Shown: positions 1 to 12,900, counted from the stretch's first letter. The stretch: DNA of 47,937 nucleotides from Pigoraptor vietnamica (GCA_943704525.1 CALSCQ010002033.1:1-47937), one strand, 5' to 3'. The notes: generated by a model from the sequence alone, not told the origin. Made by a program: numbers and translations.

Positions 1-89
1 TATATAGGGAAATGTTTGTATGTATGTGCGCGCGCGTGCGTGTGCTGTCCTCAGTACGCTTATCAAGTCTTGCGCTGAACGCCTCGCAG

Positions 90-278
90 ATCCTCGACGT
101 CGATGCCAAGGGCTACCTCACAACAGACGAGCTGACGCGCGCACTAACACAGAACGGCGAGCCCTTCTCCCAGGAGGAGATTGACGAGATGCTCACCGCC
201 GCCGTCGACCCCGAGAAGGGCGTCGTCTTCTACGATGATTTTGCCATGCTGCTTGGGGGAGAGGACTACGCGGGCTGA
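90..278 (+). CDS. DRC8: Dynein regulatory complex subunit 8 (EFCAB2-like), last exon only
   Basis: This is the 3' terminal exon of a gene that begins left of the window. A CAG acceptor ends at 89 and the exon reads in phase 0 to a TGA at 276-278. The 62 residues carry the end of an EF-hand protein. Visible segments are ILDVDAKGYLT, then GEPFSQEEIDEML, then a second short loop ending in FYDDFAMLL. The GEPFSQEE block and the spacing to the C-terminus match EFCAB2/DRC8, an EF-hand subunit of the nexin-dynein regulatory complex of motile axonemes. If right, the organism has a motile flagellum. A generic calmodulin-like protein is the alternative, but the GEPFSQEE block argues against it. Bases 1-89 are intron. 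Confidence 0.82.
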   Translation: MLDVDAKGYLTTDELTRALTQNGEPFSQEEIDEMLTAAVDPEKGVVFYDDFAMLLGGEDYAG

Positions 279-546
279 GGCACCTCGTGTGTTTTTTTAA
301 ATATTATGTCACATTCGCTTACTGTAGCATTCAACGTGCATTCACGGGCGAAAGAAAGTTTCGTGTCGTGCGTGTGGACCTCTAGTGCGATCATCTGCAA
401 ATGTGCCAGCACTGCTTGCGACGCTTCAAACTGCATTTCTGCCGGCCACCAGTGCCGCACGGAAATTCCACGCACGCACGCACTCCTACACTCTTCGTCC
501 ACATAGAGGCGACACAGGGACATTCTCACTGCGGAGAACCGCACGT

Positions 547-2365
547 TCAGGCGCCCTCGGCTGATGATCGCGACGGCGACGCCGATCCCTTTCGCATCTT
601 GTCCACCTTGGCATTCGCGTACGCAATGGCCTTTGAAAAGCCCGCCGTGATGACACCCTTGGCCGCCGTCGAGAAGGACGTCCCGGCGACGGTCGCGGCG
701 GTAATCTTTCGGATGTACTGCGGCAACTTTTCGGCGTCGGCGCACGCCCTGATGAGCTCGTCGACGGCCTCGCTCGAAGGTCCCTGCGCGGCGTGGAGGG
801 GGTTCGCTTCGATGCGGCCGATGGCGCTCACGTGGGCGCTGCGAACGGTGACGCGATGCAGGGTTGAGAATTGACAGACTGAAGCAACAAGTAGGGCACA
901 CGCACAGGAAGAACACACAAGCACACGCGCCACAACACACACACACAGCTGCCAACCACAACCTCCACACATGTGCACGATGCACACGACCCCCGCCACC
1001 CACTTCATGATGGCGCGCCTCATCTGCGAAGGGAGGCTCCGAATCATCTGTGGTCGCTCTTGCGCGTACTCGTTCGAGAACGAAATCGTGCCGTGGTGGC
1101 GGTGCAACTTGAGATAGGCGCGCGAGAGCATGAGCTCGCGATACTCCGCCTGGAAGCCCGGAAGGCTGCCGTGCACGATGCGATCGACCTTCTTTGGGTC
1201 CTCGCCAAAGCGCATGCGGAAATCGCCGCCGTACGAGAATCCCGCAATGGTTCTGTCGAGCGCGCGTGCGTGCGTGCGCGCGTTCGTGTGTGCGTGTGTA
1301 GGCACACGAGAAAGAAGAGGAGATGGAGAACAACATAAAAACATTGTTCGCTTCGTGTTCGAATGGAGCGTGCAGCATATCGACCACAGCGGCACAGTCG
1401 GCAACACTCACCGGTACACGTCTGTTTCTTGGATAGTGGCGCCTGGCTTACCGTGCGTCAGCAGGGCGAGCGTCAGCGCAATCGAGCGATTCACAAGGTT
1501 CGCCTGCCTGCGCACACACACATCCACGCGGAATGTTCAGTCTCGTGCAAGCATCTAACACTACACAACACGTACAGTCGCAGAAAAACATGTAAACCCA
1601 CACACATACGCACACGCATGCACACACACATACAGGCACACGCGCGCGCACACTCACACACACACGCACACACACAAGCGGACTCATTACGCACCTGACT
1701 CGCGCGCAGTCCCTCAATACAAGCACGGGCTTCTGCAGGCGCCCAGCAAAGTACAGCGACGTCCACTCGACAAGGTCGGTGAGGAGGTCTTCAGTCGCAA
1801 CGACCCCGTACTTGATCATCCGACCCTCGCACATTAGGCGCGTGTTGTAGTAGACAGGCGCCCCCAAGTCGCGCTGCACTGCCGTGACCGCACCGGCGCC
1901 GAGGAAGCGGATGGCCGAGTAGTGGCTGGGATTCGCGCGAATGTTTTTCCGGTGCCAGTCCTTGGCATCCTCCACAGCGAATATAAAGTCAAGCATGTTG
2001 TCCTGAAAATAAGGCCCGCTTCAATAACAAAAAAAAAAGCAGTCGCACATCTCGCAGCATCACCATTTCGCGAGTGTAACTGCGCGGTGTACTGCACGCA
2101 CACGCACCTGGGGATTGTCGTTACCAGGCTGCAAAAACACGCCCGATCCATATGCGACGGCGTACGTGATAGGTGAGGGAAAGTGTGAGAGTATTCTCTC
2201 GAAAATCTCGGTGTTTGGACGCACGAAAGGAGCTGACGGCGTTGGCGCGCCGTTGCTCTTCTCCGCGGGTCGCTCATCCGCAAAGAAGCGCTTCGTGCAC
2301 GAAGGCAGCGCACACGCAGCGGACCTCAGAGGGTACGCACCCCTCGAGAGGAGGCGCAGCGCCAT
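547..2365 (-). CDS. TAM41: Mitochondrial phosphatidate cytidylyltransferase TAM41
   Basis: TAM41 (Mmp37) makes CDP-diacylglycerol from phosphatidic acid and CTP in the mitochondrial matrix, the first step toward cardiolipin. Exons (minus strand): 2365-2108, 2002-1695, 1507-1412, 1252-986, 838-547, giving about 406 residues. The N-terminus (MALRLLSRGAYPLRSAA) is Arg-rich and nearly free of acidic residues until residue 30, as in a matrix presequence. The nucleotidyltransferase signature YGSGVF is at residues 72-77, and MLDFIFAV with the family Asp follows at 89-96. Further family blocks are SHYSAIRFLG, GAPVYYN, GRMIKYGV, LYFAGRLQKPV, GDFRMRFGEDPKKV and the C-terminal KGVITAG. The fourth donor (at 985) was chosen by phase and is the least certain junction. 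It is divergent from the rabankyrin gene, with about 250 bp between starts. Confidence 0.93.
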
Positions 2366-2613
2366 TTTCTAGAGAGGAAGCTCAGATAGAGCACTGGGAT
2401 GTGTCGTAAACTTTGAGCCGTCCAGTGCAATCACATGTGCCAGTCCGGTCGAAGTGGAGCACGGGACATCCGGGGTGTGATGGACTCGGATTCGAAAAGA
2501 AAACACACCAACACACTCTTCGATTCGAACAAGAGGGGGGCATCTTTTTCTTGGAGCGTGCTTGTGCGAGTGTCGCCGTGCGCAGCCCGCGTGTGCTGGC
2601 GTCGGTTGCGACC

Positions 2614-5600
2614 ATGTCGGGTCCGAATTCCCCGCGGCCAATGGCCCGTGGGACCGGCAAAACGGGGAGCAACGATGCACTGCCACTCGCCGAAGTGCAG
2701 TCGTGTGAGTGCTAATCATCTGTCGCAATCCTGCGTGCGCGTGTCATTATGCGCAGGTCGCTGTGGACGACACCTGGAGCGCGCGTTGCGACAGTTCTCA
2801 GCCGCATATTTAAGTGTATTCGGGTGTGCCTTATGCGCATTCGTTACTGTTGGGGTAGTGTGGGGTATCCGATTGGCGCTTACGGGCTCGAGGCTCACAC
2901 GGATTGCACTTTCTTTGCGCACGCAGCGGACCCCGTTAAGCTGCAGAAGCACCTGACGCTGCTGAGGCAAGAGTATCTCAAGCTCCAGTCGAAGATGCTC
3001 GAGATGGAGAAGGCGCTCGCCATCGCTACGGCAGCGGCCAACCAAACCGCGCGCGACAACTACGTCGCACGCATCCTCAAGAAAGTGGAGGAGCTCTTCG
3101 ACAAGGATACGTTCAGGTGTGTGCGCCGTGTGGACTCAAGCGCGCATTCATCGTGTTCGTGTGTGCACATACTGTTGTCAATTGTATCCTCCGGATGCCG
3201 TTGGATTCAAACGCCCATTCGTCGTGTTCGCGTGCACGCAGTGATGTCGCCGTGAAGGTCGGCGGTCGTGTGATCCGCGCGCACAAGTTTGTTCTTCTTG
3301 CGCGGGGCGAGCGATGGACCGACGGCGACTTCAACAAGGTGACCGAGATTGAGCTGCCGAATCTTTCGTTCGAGGTCGGGTGGGCGCTGCTCCGCTGGGT
3401 TTACACGGACCGCACCGAGATTCGCCAGGACGTGCAGTTTGCGATCGAGCTGCTTACGGCGTCGAACAAGTACTCGCTCATCGGGCTGAAGGAGAGGTGA
3501 ATGAGTGGGCGCAGCGTGCTTGTTACTGTCTGCGAAAAAGCCTGCAAACGGCGCATGTCTATTCCGCTTTTTGCGAGTGCACTAGCAGTCAAAACCCATT
3601 GTGACACTCTCTTTTGCGTCACCCCGTTGACATTTTTGACTTCGCCAAGGTGTGAGCACGTGCTCGTGTCGTGCGTGACGGTCGAGAACGCCTGCAACCT
3701 CTTCGAAGTGGCCGACACTGCGGCCGCGTCCGAGCTTCGCCGCGTGTGCGCGACGCTCATCCTCAATTACTGGCACGAGATCCCCGAGGCCAAGTTTGCG
3801 GCCATGCCCGCGCCTCTTCTCTACGAGCTCTTCAAGCAGATAACGCGGTACCCCCTGCACATGGCCATCAAGCACGGCCGCGAGGACGTCGTGTTCCTGT
3901 TTCTCATCGAACACAGCACGGACGCGTCGCGCATGATCAGCGAGAGGGACGACGCCGGCGACGTCCCGCTCCATCTTGCGCTCGTGGACAGGCACGAGGA
4001 GGTCGCGCGCACGCTCGTGAGCCACGCGTGCGACGTCGACTCGCCCCGCGCGAGCGACGGATACACGCTCCTCCACGCCGCGCTGGACCGCTGCGACACG
4101 TTTTCCGCCGATTTTCTCATCGACAATGGGGCGAACGTGGCAGCCGCGAGTGCGGACGGCTCTCTCCCCATGCACGTGGCCACGGCGAAGAACCTCCCGG
4201 CAATGGTCACGCACCTTCTTTCTGCGCGCGCCCCGTGCAATGCGCAGGACTCTCTCGGCCGCACCGCGCTGCACGTGGCCGTCGCCAACGACTTTGTGGA
4301 CGTCGTCGCCGTGCTGTTGAAAGAAGCCGAGGGGCTCAACTTGAACGTGCGCGACAAGGAGGGACGGCCGGCGGTGTGGCTGGCGCTGGAGAGAAAGAAG
4401 TTTGGCCTCGCGACGACGCTGCGCAACAGCGGGTGCGACTTGCGTGTCGCCGACGCCACGTTCGACTCGATGCTGCATCGGGCGCTGCGCCTCGAAATGG
4501 CGGAGGCGGCGGAGTTTCTCATCGACAGCGGCGTCGAACTTAACCTCGGGGGCGCAGGCGGGCAGACGCCGCTGCACATTGCGTGCGAGAAGGGGATGGT
4601 GGGTTGGATACCACACGCCGTGCAATTGGGAGTCCCCGGGGGGGATGGGGATTTGCGTGCATGAGCGCAGAGTGCACTGTATTTACTGATTCGCGATGGC
4701 ACCGCAGGTGTCGACTGTCACGCGCCTTCTCGAGAAGGGCGCCAATCCAAACGCGAAGGACAGCGCGGGCACGTCCGTCTTGCACACGTGCGTGCACTTT
4801 GACCGCCCGGAGGCGCTCGAGGCCGTCCTCGTGGACCCTTCCAAGCTGGAGCTCAACGCGCGCGATGGGTCCGACGAAAGTCCGCTCACGCTCGCGCTTG
4901 CGCAAGACAAGCACCACCTCGCCCAGCGCCTCATGGAGGCCGGCGCCGACGTCGACTCGAAGTACGCCAAGGGCCTCATGCCCCTCCACAACCGTATCCT
5001 CGCGGGCGACGAGAAGGGCGCGCTGTTTTTGCTGCGGCACAAGGCATCGATTGAGGCGCAGGCGCCTGCGCCGCTGCGTCGCGTGCCCCTGCAGCTCGCC
5101 GTTCAGCACAAGCTCCAGCGCGTCGTGGAGGAGCTCTGCAAACTCGGGGCGAAGGTCGACGTTCCGGACGAGGCGGGTGCACCGCCGGTGTGGGCCGCGC
5201 TGTGCGCTGGGAGCGAAGGGATCGCCACTGTTCTGGTGCGTTACAAGTGCGAGCTGAACGGGCGGGATCGCGACGGAAACGCCATGCTCCATCAGGCAAT
5301 CGTGAAGCGCAACTCTGCGGCCGCGGTCTTTTTGGCAAAGAACGGCGCGGACGTGAACGCGAAGGCTGGCGACGGGCGTACTCCGCTGCACATGGCGGCA
5401 TCCGAGGGCCTTGCGGACGTGGTCGAGGCGCTCCTCGCGAAGCAGGCGACGGTGAACGCGACGGACGCCGAGCAGCGCACGGCCCTCCACGTGGCGGTTG
5501 CGGCGAAGCACGACAGTGCCGTGGCTGCGCTGCTGACGCACCCCGGCATCGACCTCGCGCTGAGGAACAAGGAGGGCAGGACGGCGTTTGGGATTGCGCT

Positions 5601-7245
5601 CGAGACGAAGAACGAGGAAATCGCAAAGACTATGCTTTCGAAGAGTCCCGCGGTCGCCGACCACGTCGACGCCAACGGACGCAATTTCCTGCACGTCGCT
5701 TCGGAGGCGGGCGATCTCGAGCGCGTGCTCTTCCTGCTCGTCATCCGCGTCGACGTCGATGCGCGCACGCACGACGCCCAGAATGCCACCGCGCTGAGTG
5801 GGTAGCATGGCCTCGCTACGTTGATCTGCATTTCCCCAAATGAGAAAGAGTGCGACCGCAATCACTTTAGCTGTTGCTTACGCTGTGCCTAATTCTGTGC
5901 CGGCGCAGTCCTTGCCTCGACGCGCGGCAACGAAACGGTGTGCCGCCATCTCATCCAGGCGGGCGCGGAGGTGAACGCGGCCGACAGCCAGCGCCGCACC
6001 GCCCTCCACTTTGCGTCGCAGGCGAACCACGGGGCCATCGTGAACCTCCTCCTCGAAAACGGCGCCGACGTGGGGAGGGCCGACTCGGAGGGCAACACGC
6101 GTGGGTGTCACTAGGCGCACGCCTTTGTCTGTGTGCACGCGTAGCCTTCGGTGACAAGGATCACTTGCTCACTTACATATGACACCTGTGCTCACGTTCT
6201 TTGGTTCTTGCGTCTCGCAGCGCTCCACCTCGCCATCGAGCGCCGCCATGTGCACATCGTGCGCACGCTGCTGAAGGAGGGAGGGACGACGCCGATCGTT
6301 GCGAATGCCAAGGGGCACACGCCGCTGCACGTCCTCGGGATCAACGGCGCGGGTCCCAACGCGCTCGCCGTGTTTGAAATTCTCTCGCAGGCGGGCTGCG
6401 TGTCCGACATCAACGCGACGGACCACGACGGCAACACGGCGCTCCTGCTGGCGTTCGCCGCCGGCGCCGAACAGCTGTGCGTCGCGCTCGTCCGCGCAAA
6501 GGCGCACGTGTCGATTCCCAACCGCAACGGGTTTTCGTGCATGGATTCCGGCAACAGGGGGCGCATCCAGAAGGCCATGCTGGGTGTGTGCGCGCGTCTG
6601 CCGCCGCGAGAGCGTGCTTGTGAACGTGTGTGCGTTGTAAGATGTGTTTGCAATTGCTGATGTTGCACTCTTCTTACGCTGCAGAGGCCGTCCCCGGCGA
6701 ACTCGCGTGGCTTGATGCGAAGGAGTGCCAGAACTGCAAGGCGAAATTCACGGTCCAGAAGCGCAAGCACCACTGGTGCGTTTCTAAAGTGACCGGCACT
6801 TGTGCGTGTGTCTGTGTTTTTGCGGTTGGCACGCGACCGAAAACGCGTTTTTTTAATCTCGTTGGAGCGCTTTCGACACAAGTATTTGTGGCGCCCCTTG
6901 CTACACGTGGCTTTTGTGTTTGAGAGAGGCCGCTGCTCACTTCCTACTGTCCACTCTTCGCCTCCAGCCGGCACTGCGCGCGCATCCTGTGCAACAAGTG
7001 CTCGTCGCGACAGCTGCCGATCATCAAGTTTGACGAAATGAAGCCGGTCCGCGTGTGCGACACGTGCTACGACGTCATCGCGGCTATGGCCGGGCAGCCG
7101 CCGCTCCCTCCGGTGAGTGCTAGCGAAGAGATTGCGACTCTGCTGCTCCTTCGTTGGCCTGCGTGCTAATGCTTGCACTTGCGTTTGTGTGTGCGCGCAG
7201 GAGGCGTTGCGAAGGAACGACAGCGGCGAGATGGACGACGATTAG
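2614..7245 (+). CDS. ANKFY1: Rabankyrin-5 (ANKFY1) ortholog: coiled coil, BTB, ankyrin repeats, FYVE finger
   Basis: Rabankyrin-5 is an early-endosome and macropinosome protein that binds PI3P and Rab5. Exons: 2614-2704, 2927-3116, 3242-3496, 3650-4598, 4708-5797, 5909-6100, 6221-6583, 6685-6775, 6968-7112, 7201-7245. The product is about 1136 residues; the human protein has 1169. Residues about 32-90 form a coiled coil (KLQKHLTLLRQEYLKLQ). A BTB domain follows (VGGRVIRAHKFVLLARG, then WALLRWVYTD). From about 255 to 1010 there is a long series of ankyrin repeats (TPLHIA, TALHFA, TPLHLA cores). The FYVE finger is at about 1050-1115 and contains KRKHHCRHC, reconstituted across the junction 6775/6968, plus CNKCSSRQLP and RVCDTCYD. 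Domain order matches ANKFY1 along its length. The ATG at 2614 is in ACCATGT context and joins exon 2 in phase 1. Confidence 0.95.
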
Positions 7246-7627
7246 ACTGCTCTTTGTGCGTGTGTTTTTGCGTAGCTTGTCTGTTTTGCGCGTTTGAAGT
7301 AAAGGGTCAAGAACAGTCGTGGCCTGCGACATGCCAGCAGCGCAGCAGTGCCTTTGTTGTTTGCCGGCGGAAGGATTGAGAGTGAGAAGCCGAGTAACGC
7401 ACTGCGCTTGGTGACGTCATCAAATGTGTAGCCGACAAGGCGTGACACAACAACACGGCGGCTACACACACAATGCACGCACGCACACACGCGCACCCGC
7501 ACACACTCGCGCCAAGGCAGCACATAAGGTCTGAGGTTTAATTCTGCACACTCGTAGTTTGCATCACCACACATTGACTAGCGGTTCCCTACTGCATACA
7601 TTTCCTCGCAAGCACCATCTTGACACG
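7246..7627. promoter_or_regulatory. Intergenic region with a CRE palindrome (rabankyrin 3' / PPCS 5')
   Basis: 382 bp between co-directional genes. A perfect TGACGTCA lies at 7412-7419, 209 bp upstream of the PPCS start. This is the consensus CREB/ATF site. CA-rich sequence follows at about 7465-7505. Nothing else is evident. Confidence 0.45.
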
Positions 7628-7854
7628 ATGGCAACGAAGGAGCCCACGTGGGCGGAGTACTTCCGCGCGACGCCCCCTCCCACCGGACTGGACGTGCACT
7701 CGGCTGCGATGCGACAGTTTGTGGAAGCGCAGCGCGTGGCTGGCAGGCGAACTGTCCTCGTCACGGTGCGTAGACGTATAGTATTGTGTGTGTGCGTGCT
7801 GGGTGGGTGTTTGTGTGATGTGTGCGTGTAGTGTGTGTGTGTGTGCGTGTGTGC

Positions 7855-7919
<65 letters not shown>

Positions 7920-9524
7920 TGTGTTTGTGCCTGTCAGATGCGCTTTTACGGCTGGCGCCATGTTGGCAGCGAGACAGTTCAAAACAGAGCTGCATTGACC
8001 GATTTCTCACTCGTCCAATGTGCTTCTTCTCTGTCCGCGTTGCAGTCTGGTGGCACGACAGTCCCTCTTGAACAGCAAACCGTGCGCTTTCTCGACAACT
8101 TCAGTGCGGGCACGCGCGGATCTGCCTCCACCGAGTATCCGCTCCTAATGCCTCTGCTCCTTGCGTGGGCGTGGAGTCACTGTTGCGTGTGATGTGCTGC
8201 GCATGGTCAGCGCTGGCCGACACCGTGCGTTCAACGCCGCGTTCTCACGCGACACCATATGGCGCCTTAACGTCCCTCGCGAAGGTATTTCCTGGACCGC
8301 GGCTATGCAGTGATCTTCATGCACAGGCACCACAGCCTGGAGCCCTTCACGCGCCACTTTCCGCGCGAACGCTTCTTCGAACTTTTCGCGCTGAAACAGG
8401 ATGATACGAAGGTGGAAGGTATGCGTGCAGCCGAGAATGCGCGACTCTGGGCGACGCTCACGCTTGGATTCGCTGACGTATGTGTTTGCAGTGGCGCCGC
8501 AGTATCACGAGCAACTTCGCGCAAATCTCGTCAAATACCATAAGGTGCGAAGGACGGCCTTTGTTCTCCTATCGCACTCCGGCGCACCCCTGTGTGCTGT
8601 GTTTCTCGTTCAAGCTGTCAGTGCCAATTCGTCAAACAGCGCCCGTCCGAAGAGATTATTTATGCCTGTGTTGCCGCTGAGCAGGCCGTCTCCGAGGGAC
8701 GCCTCCTCAAAATCCCGTTCGTGACGGTGACGGACTACCTCTTCCTCCTCCGCGAGGCGTCGCACGTTATGAGTGCGCTCGGTAGCGCGGCAATGCTCTA
8801 TTTGGCGGCCGCCGTTTCGGACTTCTTCATCCCATCGTCGGCGATGGTGCGTGCGCGCACTTCATCGTGTTGACGCGTCGCCACGTTATAGTCGCTAACT
8901 CTAGCTAACCCTACTCCAGACCCAACACAAGATCCAAAGCGGCGACGGGCCATTGCGGCTGACGATGGAGCAGGTGCCAAAGATTCTCGCGCCTCTCGTG
9001 CGTGAGTGGGCACCGCACGCTTTTACGATATCTTTCAAGGTGGGTACGCGAGCTGTCTTGTTCGTCTGCGGTGTGCAGCTCATGGCAGCTACGTTGCATT
9101 GCTTCTTGGCTCAGTGTTGTTAACTTGCATGCAACGCAGCTTGAAACGGACCCGGCAATTCTCATTTCGAAGGCACGCGGCTCCATCGAGCGCTATGGCC
9201 ACCAGCTCGTTATTGGGAACATTCTCAACACGCGCAAGGTTGGGGCACATGCTTTAGCCATTCACTTGGATTTTTTTTTTTATTAGTGTGTCGATTTTTT
9301 ATCACAGTGAGTCGGATGGTTGTATGGTCTATTGCCTCTTGTCAACAATATTTCTGTTCGACGCGCAGTATACGGTCACATTTGTCACGCGTGAGGGCGC
9401 GACGGACCTGACGCTGCCTCCGAACGAGCGCGATGACCCCAACCGGGAAATTGAGACGGACATTGTGGACAGGGTGATCGCCCTGCATGACGCTTTTGTC
9501 GCGACGAATCCGGGCGACGGATAG
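7628..9524 (+). CDS. PPCS: Phosphopantothenoylcysteine synthetase (PPCS)
   Basis: PPCS joins cysteine to 4'-phosphopantothenate, the second step of coenzyme A synthesis from pantothenate. Exons: 7628-7765, 8046-8134, 8285-8418, 8492-8544, 8622-8846, 8920-9039, 9140-9238, 9369-9524, giving about 337 residues. Family motifs appear in order: [12 protein letters not shown] across the first junction, [89 protein letters not shown] and the acidic ETDIVDRVI. This is the stand-alone eukaryotic type, not the bacterial CoaBC fusion. Intron 1 contains a pure (GT)30 tract. It lies downstream of the rabankyrin gene on the same strand, 382 bp away, and converges with FNIP. Confidence 0.94.
7857..7916 (+). 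repeat. (GT)30 microsatellite in PPCS intron 1
   Basis: A pure dinucleotide run of 60 bases, flanked by interrupted GT/GC sequence, between the exons 7628-7765 and 8046-8134. Confidence 0.95.
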
Positions 9525-9940
9525 AGCAAATGAGATTTGCTGTGTGTGGGGGTTTTTTAAAGGATTAAGTCCATCCAAGTATAAGAAAATTCATTATGCT
9601 ATTAGGCCAGGGGCCACTTCTGAAAAAGGAGGTGTTGGTCTGCATGACTTGACTGCATTAAAGACCCAGAGCTATGCTCCCTCAGGTCGTCCGAATCTCC
9701 CAAGGCTTGTTTTTCATATAAACTTTTCACTCTTCACTATTCAATGTCATCCAGCAAACGCAAACGAGTCGCAACATTCGGCGTGTGCGTCGAGGCCACA
9801 GCCACGAGGAGGGGAAGGTCCGACAGGTGAATCCTGCGGCGCACGATTTAAGCAAAGCATCGGAATGAAGGGAACAAAAGGAAAACAAAAAGAACAACAA
9901 ACGATAAACTAAGGTCTGGAACCTTACGGCCTTCTGCAGC
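9525..9940. other. Convergent intergenic region PPCS / FNIP with an AT-richer block
   Basis: 416 bp between two convergent stop codons. Bases about 9550-9735 are noticeably richer in A and T than the flanks and lack the local GC-rich texture. No gene, repeat end or known element is recognised in it. Confidence 0.45.
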
Positions 9941-12900
9941 CTAATACACCACAAACAAACAAACAAGGTAACGAGAGGCTGCCTCATCCAATGCGGAAAC
10001 CAACCCGAGCGATCGCGCCATGCTACGTCCTGACAGTGGCGACTCCCCAGCCTCCGCGACGAATGCGGCGATGACGCGGCTGCGGTGATACAGCTCTTGC
10101 AATCGATCCTCAACGAACATGATGCACTGCGCGCACATAAACATCAGGCTGGCTGAGCGCAGAGTGAGGGACAGCAAAGGGTGTACAGCCTTACGGAAGA
10201 CACTCGTCTGCAAATGCACGCGCGATTGCACATAACACGCATCGCTTTTAGCCGACCAGACTTTCCAGAGATCGAGCACTCCTAACATCGCACTGATAGG
10301 ACTACAAGCAGAGGCGCATACCGTTTCGGCCGGCATGCCCATTTCCGCGAGTTCTCGCAAGGAGGCGAACAGGGACACGACAAACTCGGACGGTTCCACA
10401 GACGACATCGACACATCCTCCGTCCTGTGCATATTCAGATTGTTAGAAACTCTCCGGAACAGAGGGCAAAAAACAAACAAACAAAACATCACGCATGTAA
10501 TTGCCTGACACTCACGCGAAGGGGTGGTCTTTTCCGTCGTTCGTGCGGATGATTTCGCAACGCCTACAATGGAAATTTAAAGTTATGCATGCAAACGTAG
10601 CCAGGCCGTTCAAAGCGTTACCTCAGCCACATAACGCACCATCGGTTTGTGTCGCCGACGATGCACACGGCCTGTGCGATGGGCTCGTCCAGCACGGACT
10701 CCTGCAAGCGCACATCGTCAGCAGGACGACATGGGGGCATAAGACTCAGCATAAAGCACGCTGTGAAATTTGCACATTCATCAATGTGCACATCACACAC
10801 GCGCCAAACAGAGCACACGCACACAGAAAGAGAACAACTTAAATCCAGATGATCCACGCACCTCCACCGACGCCTTCAGGTCCGCCGCGACCTCCGGTCC
10901 GAAATCGAACGACGGGCACCCCATGACGGCGAGGTCCGGCACATAGGAGCGCCAATAACCGGCGATAAGCGAGCGGCCAAACGTCTTGCTGTAAATGCGC
11001 TCGGGGACGTACGGAAGGCCGTGGGGCACCGGCCTTCGCGTCTCCGGGATAATGCGGTGGCGCACATACCTGTTTGCCACAGCAGTCAGTCACAACTACA
11101 TCTTCCAACGCCATCATGCACAGTGCAACGCCACGTAAGTTCGCACACGGCTCACCCGAGCATGGGAATTTCTTCAAAGTCCGCGAAGGGCGCACCCGAG
11201 GACCCGTCCAATGTGTTTGACAACGCAGAGTCCGTCGGCGTGCTGGTTGTGTCCGGCGCCTTATTACTTCCGGCAGAATCGGGTGCCTTCTGTGCAACGA
11301 GGGCCGTGCGCCCCGGGGTCGACGCACTTGTCGACTGTGGCGCAACAGCAGACGACGACGACGCTGTCGTGGACTCGCCTCGCAGCGACGCGTTCGCAGA
11401 CACCCGTGGCGTGCTCCGCGCGGTAGAAGGCGACTGGTCCGCAACCTCCATCACGGTCTCAAGGCGGCCGAGCGGCGTTGTGCTCCCCCCTCGTGGCGCA
11501 TGCAGCGGTTCGGGAGTGTCCACGCGCCGCAGAGCCGAGGGATCGGAAGGATTTGGCGAGGCGTCGTATTGCACGGAGAGGCGACGAGCGCCCGTGTTGC
11601 TGCCGGGCACAGCGACGCTGACGGTGGGCATCGTGTCGACCGTCTCGAACACCTCGTTGCAGCGCACAAAGTACGACGCGACGTACAGGAGACGGCACAC
11701 GAGGTCCTTGTTCGCGCCGACGATGACGGTGCGCGCGAGACGCGGAGGCATGCCGAGGCAGCCGTACAGGTCGCCCAGCTGCGCCCACAGCGGATTGTAC
11801 GGGAAGAATTTGGCCTGCACGTCGAGAGCCTCCGACTCGTGCTTGTCGATCGTCAGCGCGCCGCGGTCCGCCGTGGGTGCCACGGTGGGAACCCACGCGA
11901 GGTGGTGAGAGAGCACCGCGGTGAACAGGCTCGACAGGAAGAAGCCGCAGCGGCGGCCGTCAACCTCCCCAACAAGGCGCGACAGTTCGCGAACAAAGCG
12001 AGCGGAGAGGGTGCGAGAGCGCGACGGGAAAGTCGTCATGTTGAGCCACACGGGCTCCTGGACGCGGGGGACAGAGTAGATGGCCTGAACCTCACGACGG
12101 AACCGCGCGGTCATCGCTATCACGCCCGAGTGCCCGTGCAGGCCCAGCGGTGGGAAAGAATCCCTCAGCGGTCCGTTCGACGGCGTGTGCGGGGAGTGGC
12201 CGCCCGCCGCGTGCTGTGGGCCGCCACGCTGCGGGGACGGCGTGGATGGGTGCGCGTGCGACGCGTGCGACGGAGGCGCGTGCATCTGCGTCACAATGAT
12301 GCCCATGACAGACGTAAGGAGCCGGCGCATGCGCGCCTCGACGATGGCAAAGTGGGAGAAGAAGAAGTCGTGAAGCACGCGGTTGCCCTCCGTCTCGCCC
12401 TGTGCGCACGACACGCGGGAACACGTGTCAGTTACATTCAGGAATCGCCCGCCCATCAACATCGCAAGCGCAACACGGAGAGGGACGTGAATCCGCACAC
12501 CAGTGGCAAACTACAGGGAACGTCGAACGAGAGTAGAACAGCGGACCATAACCCACGTCGTGCAGACTGAAGATGACGCAGACGGCGAAACGTGGCCGTC
12601 GGACTCTGCGCGCAGGCGCCTGCGGCTGCTGCTCCTCTGTCTCGGCGTCGTCGTCGTCCTACGTTCAAGAGGAAGGTCAACTTGAACGTTGGACGATCCT
12701 TTGCCCGTCTCAACATTTGCGCCTAAGCGGAAGCTACGAACACAGGCACAAGCAACAATACAATACACACCTGTCCGCTCCGCCGGAAGTGTCCGTGCTC
12801 GATGCTGGTGCTCTTGCTACGGTCCTTGCGCCGCTGCATGTGCGACTTGAGCGACAGCTGTTGCGGCGGGCGCTGGCCGCCCGGGTGTCCCATCGCTGCC

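Noticed and set aside
266-1411. 381-codon minus-strand frame over the TAM41 3' exons
   Set aside because: It reads through introns in a different frame from the TAM41 exons; its peptide is low-complexity.
3582-4702. Two more long minus-strand frames opposite the BTB/ankyrin exons
   Set aside because: Same shadow effect; no family features.
4540-5865. 441-codon minus-strand frame opposite the ankyrin repeats
   Set aside because: It is a mirror of the ankyrin coding sequence, caused by strong GC bias at third positions. The plus strand has clear ankyrin repeats.
7788-8192. Frames rich in VCVC or HTHT repeats (also near 24680-24930, 39111-39543, 43058-43333 and 45803-46410)
   Set aside because: These are translated GT/CA microsatellites inside introns or intergenic DNA.
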